Assembly (NCBI GenBank): GCA_014529385.2
Contig: CM043960.1
Span: 117,810,043-117,870,042, forward strand
Direction: 5' to 3'
DNA from: Adiantum capillus-veneris
Lineage: Eukaryota; Streptophyta; Polypodiopsida; Polypodiales; Pteridaceae
Length of the DNA: 60,000 bases
The notes under the pieces were generated by a model that worked only from the letters and a program-made list of their open reading frames with translations, did no database searches and had not been told where the DNA came from. This document shows, one piece after another, positions 1-9,904 of this stretch. The position numbers were made by a program, and so were the translations under genes. Numbering within the stretch: the stretch's first letter is position 1; each line of letters begins with the position of its first letter.

Positions 1-1303
1 TGTCGCATTTCGTGATGGTTAGCCAGCGTCTGTCCTCCCCTTAAAAGGTGTGCGAGAAATCAAGTAAGTGTTCTATTCTCAATTTACCATTGGTTTGTTT
101 CTCCACACTTATTCAATTGGTCTAAAGAAATTTCTCACTCCAACTCTCTTTTGCTTCATTACATATGCATGTGGCTACCTCTCATGGTGATTTTATTTGT
201 GTCACGGCATTGCATAGATGGAGATGAGCTCTCTATGCAAAGTGTGTTAGTTTGATGTAAGTGATTCTCTCGTGTGTTTGAGAGGCAAGTCTTGTGCGCA
301 TGATTTTTTTGATGAGTGCTTGAGAGAGGAAGAGTTTGGATGTATTATGGGTATTCTTATGGGGAGAAGGTGAATTCTATTCCACAAATTGCATATTTCA
401 TTTTGATGCACGGCATTAGGTTGCATAATCGTTGATGGTGTTCAAGTGTCCAAAGTGTATATAGAGTAAGGGGGTTTTCAAAGTGTGTTGCTTGAGTGGG
501 TGAGTGCAAGTGTTATTTTTGATTGGTTTCCTTCTCCACTCCCAAAAGAAGGTGGTGCCCCAAGTAGTGTGCGTACCTCTTTACAAACATTTTGTGAGGG
601 TAGGCCCATTGGTTTGGGTTTAGAGGCCCCATTTCAAAAAGCTCGCCCTCATAAAAGTGGTGCCGCCACTGAGGAACATATTTCCAAGTTACCTTCAAAT
701 TTTTTAGTGATGAACAATGGAGTTCCCATCTATCCATTTCATTTTTCACAACACATTAGAGTAAATGTTCACATAGATAGAAAAGTCTTTTTTCAGCAAC
801 GCATTGTTTTTATGTTTGGTGCAGAAAGACTTAGAGAAATACTGGCATCACCCAATCCAATTATACTTCCAATCATCAATTATGAAACTTCTTTTGATCT
901 TCACATTTTCATTTTGTTTTAAAGGCAGGAACAAGGAGTGGTGAAGGGGTGCTCAAGGGCCATATGAAGGAACGAGGTCTTCAAACCAACAACGAGGAGT
1001 AGCACATGAATCACGATCAAAACAATGAACCTTTTAGGCCTATTGCTCGGCAATCCATTCATATAATCATTGCAACTAAGTTTAGGTTTCAATCTATCAT
1101 AAGGAGGATATTTGGATCCACTCGCCTCAATGAAATCAATGCTTCAATTAATCCATTTATTCTACCTATGATAAAGTACGAATTAACAATGGATGTGTAA
1201 ATCTTCATTTTAATGTAATCAGGTTTATAGTGTCAACAATCTTGTGCGGCCCGTAAGAGAAAAGTTTCTTTGAAAAAAAGAAATTTCAAAAAGTCTAAAC
1301 AAA
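1..1303 (+). other. Leader of the gag-protease element D (5' LTR not in window)
   Basis: This stretch precedes the gag frame of element D. I could not align it with the 3' LTR that starts at 6765, so the 5' LTR probably lies left of the window. No clear primer-binding site is seen. Two open stretches (485-922 and 1006-1200) share a related module described separately; neither resembles a known gag or pol domain. Whether they are translated cannot be told. Confidence 0.4.
770..1230 (+). repeat. Duplicated ~50-residue module in the element D leader
   Basis: Two short reading frames end in related peptides. Both contain an RL-EI-AS-NP-ILP-I-YE pattern: RLREILASPNPIILPIINYE near 830-890 and RLNEINASINPFILPMIKYE near 1122-1182. 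The similarity continues at DNA level past both stop codons (ATCTTCA, ATTTT, CAGG). This is an old tandem duplication of about 300 bases. The module matches no family I recognise. Conservation of spacing between the shared residues suggests a coding past, but the second copy is only 64 codons long. Confidence 0.55.
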
Positions 1304-1732
1304 ATGTCAAGTTCTTTTCCCAGGTTCTATGCAAGAAGTGGGGAAGATGCGCAAGAGTTTCTTGACAACTTGGAGATGGAACATCTCATATCCGGGAGAG
1401 ATGAAGAGGAAGTAAAGCTACGAGCCTTCCCGTTGGTTCTAAAAGCAGAAGCTAAAGCATGGTATGAGACCTTGCAACCCCAAATCAAGTCCAATTGGGA
1501 GAGACTGCGAGCAAGCTTCCTCTCCAAGTTCGGGCAAGGTGATACTTCTGAAGGACTATGGAAATGTCTTATTGGACATAAGCAGGTATCACTTGAAGAC
1601 TATCCCTCTTATGAAGCAACCTTTGTCAATCTATGGGGTAGGTGGGAGGCTACATTAGAAAATCATGGTAGAAATTCGTGGATCAGAGGCAGAAATTCGT
1701 GGGGAAATTCGTGGATCAGAGGCAGAACCTAA
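1304..1732 (+). pseudogene. Gag N-terminal part (Retrotrans_gag-like), element D
   Basis: The reading frame begins at an ATG at 1304 and gives 142 residues. Residues ~45-60 (LKAEAKAWYETLQP) and ~62-78 (SNWERLRASFLSKFGQG) fit the Ty3/gypsy gag capsid pattern of A-x-x-WY-x-x-L followed by W-x-x-L-x-x-x-F-x-x-x-F. Gag assembles the cytoplasmic particle in which the element is copied. The frame runs into a short repeat array at 1665-1730, after which the plausible protein continues in another frame (1665-2357) and then returns (2318-5572). I read this as one gag-protease protein broken by two small frameshifts, though programmed shifting cannot be excluded. Confidence 0.7.
1665..1730 (+). repeat. 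Short direct repeat inside the D gag
   Basis: The unit GAAATTCGTGGATCAGAGGCA occurs twice, separated by a partial copy GAAATTCGTGGG. In the downstream gag frame it encodes EIRGSEA-type repeats, in the upstream frame NSWIRGR-type repeats. The array sits where the gag frame switches, so slippage here is a plausible origin of the break. Confidence 0.7.
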
Positions 1733-2357
1733 AATTCCTGTGAAGGTAGTGACTAGAGCCCAAGCAAAAGAAAACACTGAGGACCAAGCTAATGAGGAGA
1801 AAGATCGACAACCAAAACAAGGGGAAACAACTAGTGTGTCAGTGAGGACGGGGAGAAAATCTTGGAAAGCCAAAAGAGACAGAATTAAAGCAAAAACAAT
1901 TACAAATCAAACTGCACTACAAACAGAATTACAAGAGACAAAGGAGCAGTTAAAACAAGAACGGGAAAATAAAACGGTGGTGAGCGATAAGAAACCAAGG
2001 AAGGCGTCTTCCGGAGGATTTTTGTTCGTAGACAAAGTCCTAGAGCCATTAGATGTTGCACTAGAAGCATATGAGGATAGATTGAAACCCAACCAAATCC
2101 TAGAGCAACGAGGGATGAAATATCCTCCTGCTGAGGTAGAGACTGAGAGGTTGAAAATGTGTAAGGAATTGGTAAAAACTGCACAGGCAATGATGGAGCA
2201 TGAAGCACCAATTCCACCTCCAGAAACCAAACCAAAAAGTGTTGGATTCGAAATGCCTAAGGCAAAGGTTGTTGAAACATTAACTCAAAGAAACATTGAG
2301 CTAGAATCACAAAAGATGTGCAAGCAAAGACTGCAGCACAAGAAACCAACAGCCTAG
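1665..2357 (+). pseudogene. Gag middle spacer, basic/coiled-coil (element D)
   Basis: The 230-codon frame is rich in Lys, Glu and Gln (TRAQAKENTEDQ, ELQETKEQLKQERENK) and should be helical or coiled coil, as in spacers between gag capsid and protease. It overlaps the following frame (2318) by about 40 bases in a different phase. No zinc knuckle (CCHC) is seen, unlike many Ty3/gypsy gags. It is most likely one protein with its neighbours before frameshifting. No function beyond a gag spacer can be assigned. Confidence 0.5.
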
Positions 2358-5300
2358 AAATTCAACTAGATGATCAAGTAGTGGCCAACACCACTAATGA
2401 TGCAAGGTCAAGATCACAATTTATGGCACCTATCCCAGAGATAGATGAGCCATGGTCAAATGAATTGTGGGAAGCAATTAGAAGTGCAAAAGATGGAAGT
2501 GCGACTTTCCAATCTGCACCCATAACTGAGGTCAATACAGGGCATGAATTCTATAAGGGAGACATTCAATCTCTAAATGGAGATGCAGGGACGGAAGTTT
2601 CGATTGAAAGAAAACCAGAGTCCTTGAAGACCTTACCCTCATACATAGGAGAACATGAGGCAGACTCAGAGACTAGAGTGGTGCCATCTCAGAGGAAAGC
2701 CATATCCAAGATGATGGATACAAAGAGTATGCAAGAGTTGATGTCAGCTCCAATACAATGCACCATTACTCTATCTGAACTGCTTAAGATTAGACCACAT
2801 GTATGGGATGAACTAGGCAACAATTTGGGGAAGATGGGATTAAAGATACCTCTTCAAGATCTACCCTCAAATGAACAATCAAACAAAACTCAACAAGAAA
2901 GTGCACACGCTAAACCTGTGCCAATAAACAAGGTGGGGGAATATTGCGAAGGAGAAGAAGGAAACACCACCTTACCTGTGGAATACAAAGGAGTTAAAAC
3001 ATTGGCTATACTTAATAGTGGGGCTGGAGTAGCCATAGCCACAAAAGAAATTTGGGAAAAATGGGGTAGACCAGCAGTTAGGAAAACTAGAATGAAGTTG
3101 CAACTTGCAGATGGATACACGGAAAAACCTCTGGGTATCCTAGAGCAAATTATTGTGACTTCTTGTGGAATTGAATATGAAGATACATTTGCAATAGTAG
3201 ATTTTGGAAAAGAGAAAAATTTTGATATCATTTTAGGAAGACCTTTCATGCGTCAACTTAAGATGGTTCAAGATTGGGGCTATGACTATATCTACTTGAG
3301 ACATAAAAAGATCACCACAAAAATAATCATAAAAGACCATAGCTATAGAGATGTGAATAGAACTCCTTTAGAAGAAATTGACTCTACTATAGCCAATGGG
3401 AAAGAGATACCTGCGTGGCTACAAACCAAAGAAGAACTTTGGATGTGTGGTGCTTCGAAGTGTGGACGCTCAGGGAAGGAGGATTTCATCCTAGAAAGAT
3501 CAATGGACGATGAAGCTTACATACTGGAACCATTTCCAGAGGAGTTATTTGAACCCTTTGGATGGGATCAAATACTAGCGACTCTTGATGTGTGTCTGAA
3601 TGAGGTGACCCCGACTAAATTTTGTGATGAGGAAGGGTATGATATAACTCCCGTATTTACGATAAATGTGCTCAAGGAAGCTAATGAGATTTGTGAGTGT
3701 GAAGGCATAAAAGGTGAGACAGATAGCTACATCCTGGAGCATGATGCCAAAGTGCACATGAAGAAAGCACATCAACAACGTGAATATGTCATTATTGACA
3801 TACCTGAAGAAACAACAAAAGCTGTTTCAAAGAAGTCGACTCCAGAAAAAGTGCAAATGAAAGTAGATAAAGGGGGAAAGCTTCCAAGTTCAACCGCAAA
3901 TCTTCAACAAACGCAAGATCAAAAGAAGAACAGGGACAAGGAAGAAGATGGACTATCTCCTACGATGATCAAATTCAATTTATGCGGACAAACAGGACTC
4001 AAGGTTACATGTTCGGCCGCAATAGATCCAGAAGCAACAAAGAATCTAATGACTTATGGAACGTGGATCATGATGGGAAAGCCACCAATCAATGAGCTAG
4101 AAGAAACAGTTTACACAAGTTCAAAAATGCCGATTCCTAGCTTTGGAGTGGCAGAAGTTGTACTCAAATTGAGTACCGGGGAGTATAAAGATACTTTCCA
4201 CGTAATCAACTCCCATCATATCAAAGAGAGTCTGGTCCTGACAGAAAGCTGGAGGAACATCTTCTTTCGACAACAATCAAAAGCTTCAACAACAACAATG
4301 GTAAGACTCCATGAAGCTTCTCAAATCCATGCAGAGAAGAAATCGCCAACCATTGTGGAAAAAGGTAAAGCAAAGGTAAACATTGAAGTATATCAACCTC
4401 GCCAGATGACTTTACCTTCAAGGAGCTTCCATCAAATTTTCCACGAAGCCTCTACATCAAGAGCCACACCATCAACAATGCAATGGAAACCAAAGCAAAA
4501 ATTCTATCAACCAAAGTTTCCATCACAAAAAAGCATCCAGAAGAAGCCGAAGAATGTCAACCAAGTGTTGGTATCCAAAGAGCACATCCAAGTCAAAGAC
4601 CCAGTTTGGATACATGAAACACGGCTTCAACCACAACAACAAAAAGTGACAGGGTGGATAGCATCAAATGAGTCAATCACTGCTCAAGGCTACTTCCAAG
4701 GAAACACTAATGTTTGGGCCAAAAAACCTAAAGTAACAGCCTGGACCTACCCACCTCAACCAACGAGTTCTACAAGGAACAAGACGTGCCATCAACGGAA
4801 TACAAGATACTCAAGCAAGCGAAAGAACACCAACAAAAGGCAAACAAAAAGACCTTCCAAGAAAGCAACACAACAAGTATGGGTACCAAAGTCAAACTTC
4901 AACGAAGCTACCCAACACAAACAGACGCAGCAGCGGATGATTCCAGTTAAGCTACTTGAAGCACAAGGATTCTATGAAGGTAACACCCAAATATGGTTGC
5001 CCAAAGTAGTTGCTCAACCTAGAGCCACTAAGACCAACCAAGTAGCAAAGGACCCCACACAAAGACAATCAACAACAACAAAGAGCGAATGGAGACTAAG
5101 CACAACCAAGGCTGCTGCAATCTACAGATGGATACCTTGTCATCAATTACAAAAGCAAGGCTTTTACAATGGAAATCATCAGGTTTGGATACCAAAGCCT
5201 AGTGGCCATCAAATGTTAGAAGAAGATAAAATGCCAAAGACGGTCACACAAGGACCAAAAACAAGATGGGTTCCAAAATTGCTAGTGGAAACTCAATCAC

Positions 5301-5572
5301 AGAGAACCCACACATCTCGACAATCGCTTCTCGTGGAAATTAATTCAAAGGCTACATCAAGCCCTATAAGAGCTGAAGGAATTGTTTTACAAAGAAGTAT
5401 CAACATACAACGAGCAAGTCAAGAGGAGCCAAAATATGCCAACCTACTCGACAAAATGGTGGCATCCAAAGACCAAAGCAATGATAGAGGCCTTAATCTC
5501 AAGAACTTATGGCATTGGGTTTCAGGCCATGAACAGGTAAGTCCAAGTCGCCATTCAAAATACATGGCATAA
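2318..5572 (+). CDS. Gag-protease polyprotein C-terminal part, no reverse transcriptase (element D)
   Basis: The uninterrupted 1084-codon frame has a helical N-terminal spacer, a retropepsin-like domain (~residues 215-330) and a long basic C-terminal half. The protease is marked by ILNSGAG at the flap-side active site and IILGRPFMRQ at its end, the usual Ty3/gypsy ILGRPF signature. The catalytic Asp of DSGA is Asn here, so the enzyme is probably inactive. The C-terminal half carries three degenerate QGFYxGNxQxWxPK motifs and extra W(V/I)PK motifs. No RT, RNase H or integrase follows before the polypurine tract at 6751. A 3.2 kb open frame in an element lacking pol suggests fairly recent trans-mobilisation; that is inference. 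The start is uncertain because the natural N-terminus is probably the gag at 1304. Confidence 0.7.
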   Translation: MQAKTAAQETNSLEIQLDDQVVANTTNDARSRSQFMAPIPEIDEPWSNELWEAIRSAKDGSATFQSAPITEVNTGHEFYKGDIQSLNGDAGTEVSIERKPESLKTLPSYIGEHEADSETRVVPSQRKAISKMMDTKSMQELMSAPIQCTITLSELLKIRPHVWDELGNNLGKMGLKIPLQDLPSNEQSNKTQQESAHAKPVPINKVGEYCEGEEGNTTLPVEYKGVKTLAILNSGAGVAIATKEIWEKWGRPAVRKTRMKLQLADGYTEKPLGILEQIIVTSCGIEYEDTFAIVDFGKEKNFDIILGRPFMRQLKMVQDWGYDYIYLRHKKITTKIIIKDHSYRDVNRTPLEEIDSTIANGKEIPAWLQTKEELWMCGASKCGRSGKEDFILERSMDDEAYILEPFPEELFEPFGWDQILATLDVCLNEVTPTKFCDEEGYDITPVFTINVLKEANEICECEGIKGETDSYILEHDAKVHMKKAHQQREYVIIDIPEETTKAVSKKSTPEKVQMKVDKGGKLPSSTANLQQTQDQKKNRDKEEDGLSPTMIKFNLCGQTGLKVTCSAAIDPEATKNLMTYGTWIMMGKPPINELEETVYTSSKMPIPSFGVAEVVLKLSTGEYKDTFHVINSHHIKESLVLTESWRNIFFRQQSKASTTTMVRLHEASQIHAEKKSPTIVEKGKAKVNIEVYQPRQMTLPSRSFHQIFHEASTSRATPSTMQWKPKQKFYQPKFPSQKSIQKKPKNVNQVLVSKEHIQVKDPVWIHETRLQPQQQKVTGWIASNESITAQGYFQGNTNVWAKKPKVTAWTYPPQPTSSTRNKTCHQRNTRYSSKRKNTNKRQTKRPSKKATQQVWVPKSNFNEATQHKQTQQRMIPVKLLEAQGFYEGNTQIWLPKVVAQPRATKTNQVAKDPTQRQSTTTKSEWRLSTTKAAAIYRWIPCHQLQKQGFYNGNHQVWIPKPSGHQMLEEDKMPKTVTQGPKTRWVPKLLVETQSQRTHTSRQSLLVEINSKATSSPIRAEGIVLQRSINIQRASQEEPKYANLLDKMVASKDQSNDRGLNLKNLWHWVSGHEQVSPSRHSKYMA
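4668..5285 (+). repeat. Three degenerate QGFY-GN-W-PK coding repeats
   Basis: Within the D polyprotein the peptides AQGYFQGNTNVWAKK (around 4683-4727), AQGFYEGNTQIWLPK (around 4961-5005) and KQGFYNGNHQVWIPK (around 5153-5197) recur at intervals of roughly 280 and 190 bases. Further W-V-P-K motifs lie at ~4880 and ~5270. The spacers are poorly conserved, so this is repetition at protein level. W-x-P-K motifs occur in gag spacers of some plant retroelements; the role here is unknown. Confidence 0.65.
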
Positions 5573-6639
5573 AAGTCAAGAGTCTGGCAGCTGAGCCACT
5601 AAATGAGCAAGGCATTAGTCCCAAAGCTTCAAGTATGATTCTCTGTGGTCTAAGAGTCTTATATTGTAGGCACTGCTCAAGGTGGAGGAGTTGAGCATAT
5701 TTATGTTGTGTCGCTCATGATGGTATAGGTGAGCATAAGAGTCCAAGTCTATGTAATTTAAGTTTGGTAAAATGAAGAAGAGAGTCCAAAAGACACTCAC
5801 GCACTATGCATAGTGAGTAATGAGTGGAGAAGCTTCAACATCAAAAACCCTTCTTGGAAATGTGGAAGCTATTGAGATGTCCTTGGATATCACATGTGCT
5901 ACATTTGTTCCTTGAAGCACCCAACAACTCATTTTTCACACCGCATGATTTTCTTGAAAGAACTCTTGTGTGCATATAGAGTGTCCCATAATTGGCGCTT
6001 GCATTACGCACTCTTACTTTGTTTCTCCCAAGCACTCACCTTGCATGGCAGGTACTTCCAGTCCAAATGCTCAACTCCAATAAGAGCGTATACCAAAGGC
6101 ACTTTTTTCCCACCGGGTTTTTTCCCTTTGGTCATCCAGGTTTTAAGACCCTAATCTAGACCTCATCATCAACTTCTTGTATATATTCCTTCTACATCAA
6201 TAATAAGGAAAGGGCTACCCAAATCAATCAACAACAACTTGGAGCAAAAACAGCAGGTCCCCATATTCTTTTCAAGAGCATCTTTTATCTTCAAGGGTGA
6301 CAATAAAGCTCCATCCAACAATGGCAAGTCAAAGAATGGCCTACAGCATCAAGCAATGAGAAATTTAGCAAGCGAGCTATCCATAACAATCAAAAACAAA
6401 GTGCTTCAACATTGGTGACCTATTGCAAACAACTCAAATTGCAGTGGACCTTGAAAGAATATCCATCATAAAGTCCACTCCACAAAGAGGATCAGTTCTA
6501 CATGATCAAACACTTCAACATCCATCTTTACGGCAGCTAAGATTGACAACAAAGAGGTGAATGCACAACAAGAAGAAACGTTCCCTCGATAATCAAAGCT
6601 CAAATCATGTATCAACAACATGACAGCTATGCATCACTC
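5573..6639 (+). other. Non-coding 3' part of element D
   Basis: No reverse transcriptase, RNase H or integrase signature is visible in any frame. Open stretches are short and low in support. The region links the gag-protease frame to the polypurine tracts, and is best read as 3' untranslated sequence or the scar of a lost pol. Confidence 0.5.
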
Positions 6640-6653
6640 AAGGAAGGGGGGAG
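6640..6653 (+). promoter_or_regulatory. Internal polypurine tract copy, element D
   Basis: AAGGAAGGGGGGAG matches the terminal tract at 6751-6764 almost exactly but is followed by CGTCATC rather than an LTR start. It may be a second plus-strand primer or a relic of duplication. Confidence 0.4.
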
Positions 6654-6750
6654 CGTCATCAACGACAACGGGCTTCCCAAGATGAATACCAACCTTCAAG
6701 ACAACCCTATGACAAGACTACACAAGGTCGTGTCAAGGGACGACACGAGC

Positions 6751-6764
6751 TAGGAAGGGGGGAG
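6751..6764 (+). promoter_or_regulatory. 3' polypurine tract, element D
   Basis: TAGGAAGGGGGGAG directly precedes TGTTTGGAGGTG. A purine run abutting a 5'-TG is the normal plus-strand primer site next to a 3' LTR. Confidence 0.65.
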
Positions 6765-7205
6765 TGTTTGGAGGTGATAACAACATACAAGTGCCCACCT
6801 AGCCAAGGCGCCCGTTGGGTCAGCCGACCAAATTTTTGATGTGGTCACGTTATTTTTCCGATGTTTAATACATCCAACCCTGTAAAAGCCTAATGTCAAT
6901 CATCTATGTCAAGTCTATGTCAAAGATGTAATTTTTCCAATGATGTATGTAAAGGTCCATGAGAAGTTGGCCGCCGGCCACTTTAGAAAGCCCTAGGTAT
7001 ATAATACACTAAGGTTAGTGGGAAAGGGGAGATTGTTTTTTGAAGATAAGGGACTACTGCGTTACGTACAGAGAGCTACCTCTTTGCTCCAACTTGTAAT
7101 CATCACTTCCGAGGCTACGGTAATCAAAATTTAGTTTTGTTTCTTGCATTGTGTTCCTCTTACTCTGCTCTTTCATCCAAGTGTAAGCATTCAAGATTTG
7201 GTGAA
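6765..7205 (+). repeat. Probable 3' LTR of element D (right end uncertain)
   Basis: The block starts with TGTTTGG next to the polypurine tract. A TATA-type sequence TATATAATA lies at 6998-7006, about 235 bases in, as expected for an LTR promoter. The right end is a guess (a CA near 7200), because no second LTR copy is in the window for alignment. Confidence 0.45.
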
Positions 7206-7703
7206 GGTTTCAAACGCATCCATTTAGGCCTTGAATCGCTGTTTTGAGTGTTTATATGCGTATTTTATGTTGTTTTGACCCTAGGAGAGGCTTTAGGGAC
7301 TCTAAAACGACCCTTTAGGATCATCTGTTTACTGTTTTTGCGCACTTTGGAACGAACGATCGTGATCGTTGTACCTTCTCAGGATGCTGTGACAGTGATA
7401 GGATATGTTCCTCATAGTCCCCTGTAGCTTCCCTTCAAGTTTCGTGCGATTCCAATATGATTTGCATGGTGAACGGGCGTGATGACTGTAGAGCTGTGTA
7501 GAAGGACATAGGCAGATTACTTGGCTTTGGTGCGTTTGATTTGCTTGTAGAGTTAGTAGTTGCATCTCTTCGAGTTCACTTCATTAGGATTGACACCCTA
7601 GTGAGTTTCCATGACTCATCCGAGTCGCTTCCCCTGTATCGATAATTTTATGTTGATGCTTGAGAGCTATGCTATGGACGTCCGTCGCGGCGACCCGCAA
7701 ACA
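7206..7703. other. Unassigned sequence between elements D and A
   Basis: About 500 bases with no convincing gene. It may be the end of the D LTR or flanking DNA into which element A inserted. Open stretches on the minus strand look like chance. Confidence 0.4.
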
Positions 7704-7710
7704 GCTAGGT

Positions 7711-9260
7711 TGGTGACAACCTGACCACATGGGGAATTGTGCAATCTCGCATCTTTTGAGCACTAATGAAGTTCTACAGCAGGGTATGCATCATACGGAG
7801 CTAGCAAGAAGTGATTGCATGTCAAACAGAGCCCGAAGCGGAAAGATATGGAAGCCGGAAGATTGGGTGCCTTTGTCCGAAGTTGATTGCAGATGATTTG
7901 ATTGGTTGCTGGCGGCCTCGGTTCGAGGGCTAGGAGAATTGTGAAGTGTGGAAAAGTTGGGGGAAGAAGTAGTTGGTTCAATGATTTTTCTGCTGGGTTC
8001 TACGCTTCCATCAGGGGCCAATGGGCAGACAGGGCAAGTTAGAGGAAACAAAGTTTTTTTTTTTTAAAGGTGGTTTTTGTTTTTTTCAAAAGCCTTGAGA
8101 CTTGGGCCTTGTGGTGCTGCCAGATGGCTGGCAATTGACCCATATGCAAAATGGAGGACGGGAGGGTCGCACTACATAGGCAGGGCCGTGATCCCACATA
8201 TGAACACAAGGGAGGAGAGAGGGGAGCTCCCTCTTCGTTGGCTATGGCGCGCGGGCGGCGGCCCTGCAGGGTGCTGCGCTCGACGTTTGGCGGCAATTTT
8301 GACTGAGTCTGGTGGCACCAGGGTCGCTCGCGCCCACGTGGAGTGGTTGATAATGTGGCATCTGGCTAGTGGGGAGTCCTGCGGCTCCGTTAAAGCCCCC
8401 CAATTTTTTGAAGGAAGAAGGGAGGGCAATAGAGACCTCACTATTGTCTTCCCCCCTCATGGAAGAAGTTGATCCCGCAGTGAAGGGAGAGCCAAGGCCA
8501 AGGCCGTTCAAATATCTAGCAAGGGAGATCAAGCAAAGCCAAAGAGAGAATTTAAAGGCCCAAGAGGAGCAAGCCGGGCGGCCGAGTTGGGTGGACATTA
8601 GGAAGATGTGTACACCATACAATTGTTTCCAAAAACGAACTATACCAAGTGGTGACAATGCAAGGAAATGCTAAATGGAGCTACAAGTGAAGTGCACGAC
8701 ATGAAAGCTCACCCATTATTTCCTTTTTAAGTCTCCTAGAAGCACCCTTATAAAAGGAGGTATACAATCATTTTTGGGGGTCTTTTGACCAAGGTGGGAT
8801 TTTTTGCCTGAGTGTGTGATTGAAAGTTGCAAGCATGTGTAGTGCAAAGCTTGCCATTGAAGATACATACTTGATTGTACTATTTACCTATGCAATAGTA
8901 CCACATATTTGCCCCTATTTCCTGTGTTGCTTCTCCCCATCCCGCTCATTTTCTCTCGCTCTTTGTGTATTGGCCAGTGCTTGCAGAGGGTTTTCCTGCA
9001 GCTTGAAGGGTGTTACCAAGAGGGTAGAATCGGGGTGTTTTGTGAGTTGGAAAGGGTGAGTTGAGCAGAGTGGGTGCATTTGTGATGCAAGGTGTTTTTG
9101 TAAGGCATGAGATAGTTGTTATGTGTGCTAAAGTGGAGTTGTTAGTGCAAATGAGCCAATTTCAAGGTGTTATTTGAGAGGTAGGGGTGTTGTGGAATCC
9201 CTGGGCTATAGAGAGGCAGATATTTGGTGTGATGGGTGTGTTCCCTATTCCCCCTCTCCA
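7711..9260 (+). repeat. 5' LTR of element A (copy A1)
   Basis: The copy begins TGGTGACAACCTGACC and ends CCCCCTCTCCA. It matches 11883-13443 and 25114-26571 along its length with many substitutions. It lacks the short GGCTCG-CAAATGGATCAT segment present near 12176 and 25310 in the other two. Overlapping open stretches on both strands near 8240-8670 recur in all copies but have no recognisable domain. Confidence 0.7.
8749..8755 (+). promoter_or_regulatory. TATA box in A1 LTR
   Basis: TATAAAA followed by GGAGGTATAC is conserved in all three A LTR copies (also 12931 and 26059), about two thirds into the repeat. Transcription would start roughly 30 bases downstream. Confidence 0.6.
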
Positions 9261-9265
9261 TCTTC

Positions 9266-9282
9266 TGGTGCCCCCACTAAGG
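9266..9282 (+). promoter_or_regulatory. Candidate primer-binding site of element A
   Basis: TGGTGCCCCCACTAAGG begins five bases after the LTR end with the required TGG. It does not match the common methionine-initiator site and I could not assign a tRNA. Confidence 0.35.
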
Positions 9283-9419
9283 AGCTATCTTATGCTCCAA
9301 TTTGAGGTTGAAAGTGGTGTTTTTTAGCCAACAAAGTGGTTGCGTGATGGTCGAGGTGTTTGATGGTCGAGTTTGAAACTGACAGAGATGGTGGAGCCAG
9401 GTTTTGGCCCCATATTTAT

Positions 9420-9904
9420 GGGCATTGAAGATCACCAAAGTGTGGTTCGATGGTTTAAAGAGCAGTGATCGAGAATCGTGGCAAAGGTTGCAGAGTCAGT
9501 TTCTGGAGCGGTTTTGAGAGGTGATTACGATGGAAAAAGATGGTGCAAGAGTGAAGGCGGTACACTAGGATGTAAGTAAAGATTTCTCTATTTTCATTGA
9601 GAAATTTGAAGTCTATTGGAAGCAGTTAGAGATTGCTATTGGGGTCAAAAGAAATCAATCTTTGAAGCGATCAAAGATGTTAGAGTGCTTGCATCTGAGG
9701 ATTAGAGAAAAGGTCAAAGATGGTGCAGATACATACGAAGACATGGTCTATCTGGCAAAGATAAAGAGCAGAAAGATGAGGCGGAAGCTGGAGTTGGGAA
9801 TGCTAAAGCCATCAGATTATATGCCTGTTGTGGAGGTAGTGAAGTTCTCTTTGGTCCCGACCCAAGGTGATTCCAATTGTTCAAAATGCAGAGCCTGTTG
9901 AGGT
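9420..9904 (+). pseudogene. Broken gag of element A
   Basis: In one frame from 9422 the peptide ALKITKVWFDGLKSS is followed by SWQRLQSQFLERF, the W-F-x-x-L and W-x-x-L-x-x-x-F-x-x-x-F pattern of Ty3/gypsy capsid proteins. The frame is cut by a TGA at 9515 and by a second stop near 9570. It then continues as a Lys/Arg-rich stretch (CLHLRIREKV, KIKSRKMRRKL) to a stop at about 9900. It is clearly a retrotransposon gag and clearly dead as it stands. Confidence 0.65.

Noticed and set aside
7329-7565. Small minus-strand gene between elements D and A
   Set aside because: No motif, no promoter, and composition like the surrounding non-coding DNA.
8039-8441. Minus-strand frames in the A LTR as host genes
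   Set aside because: They lie in a repeat present three times and overlap plus-strand frames of equal length; no domain is recognisable.
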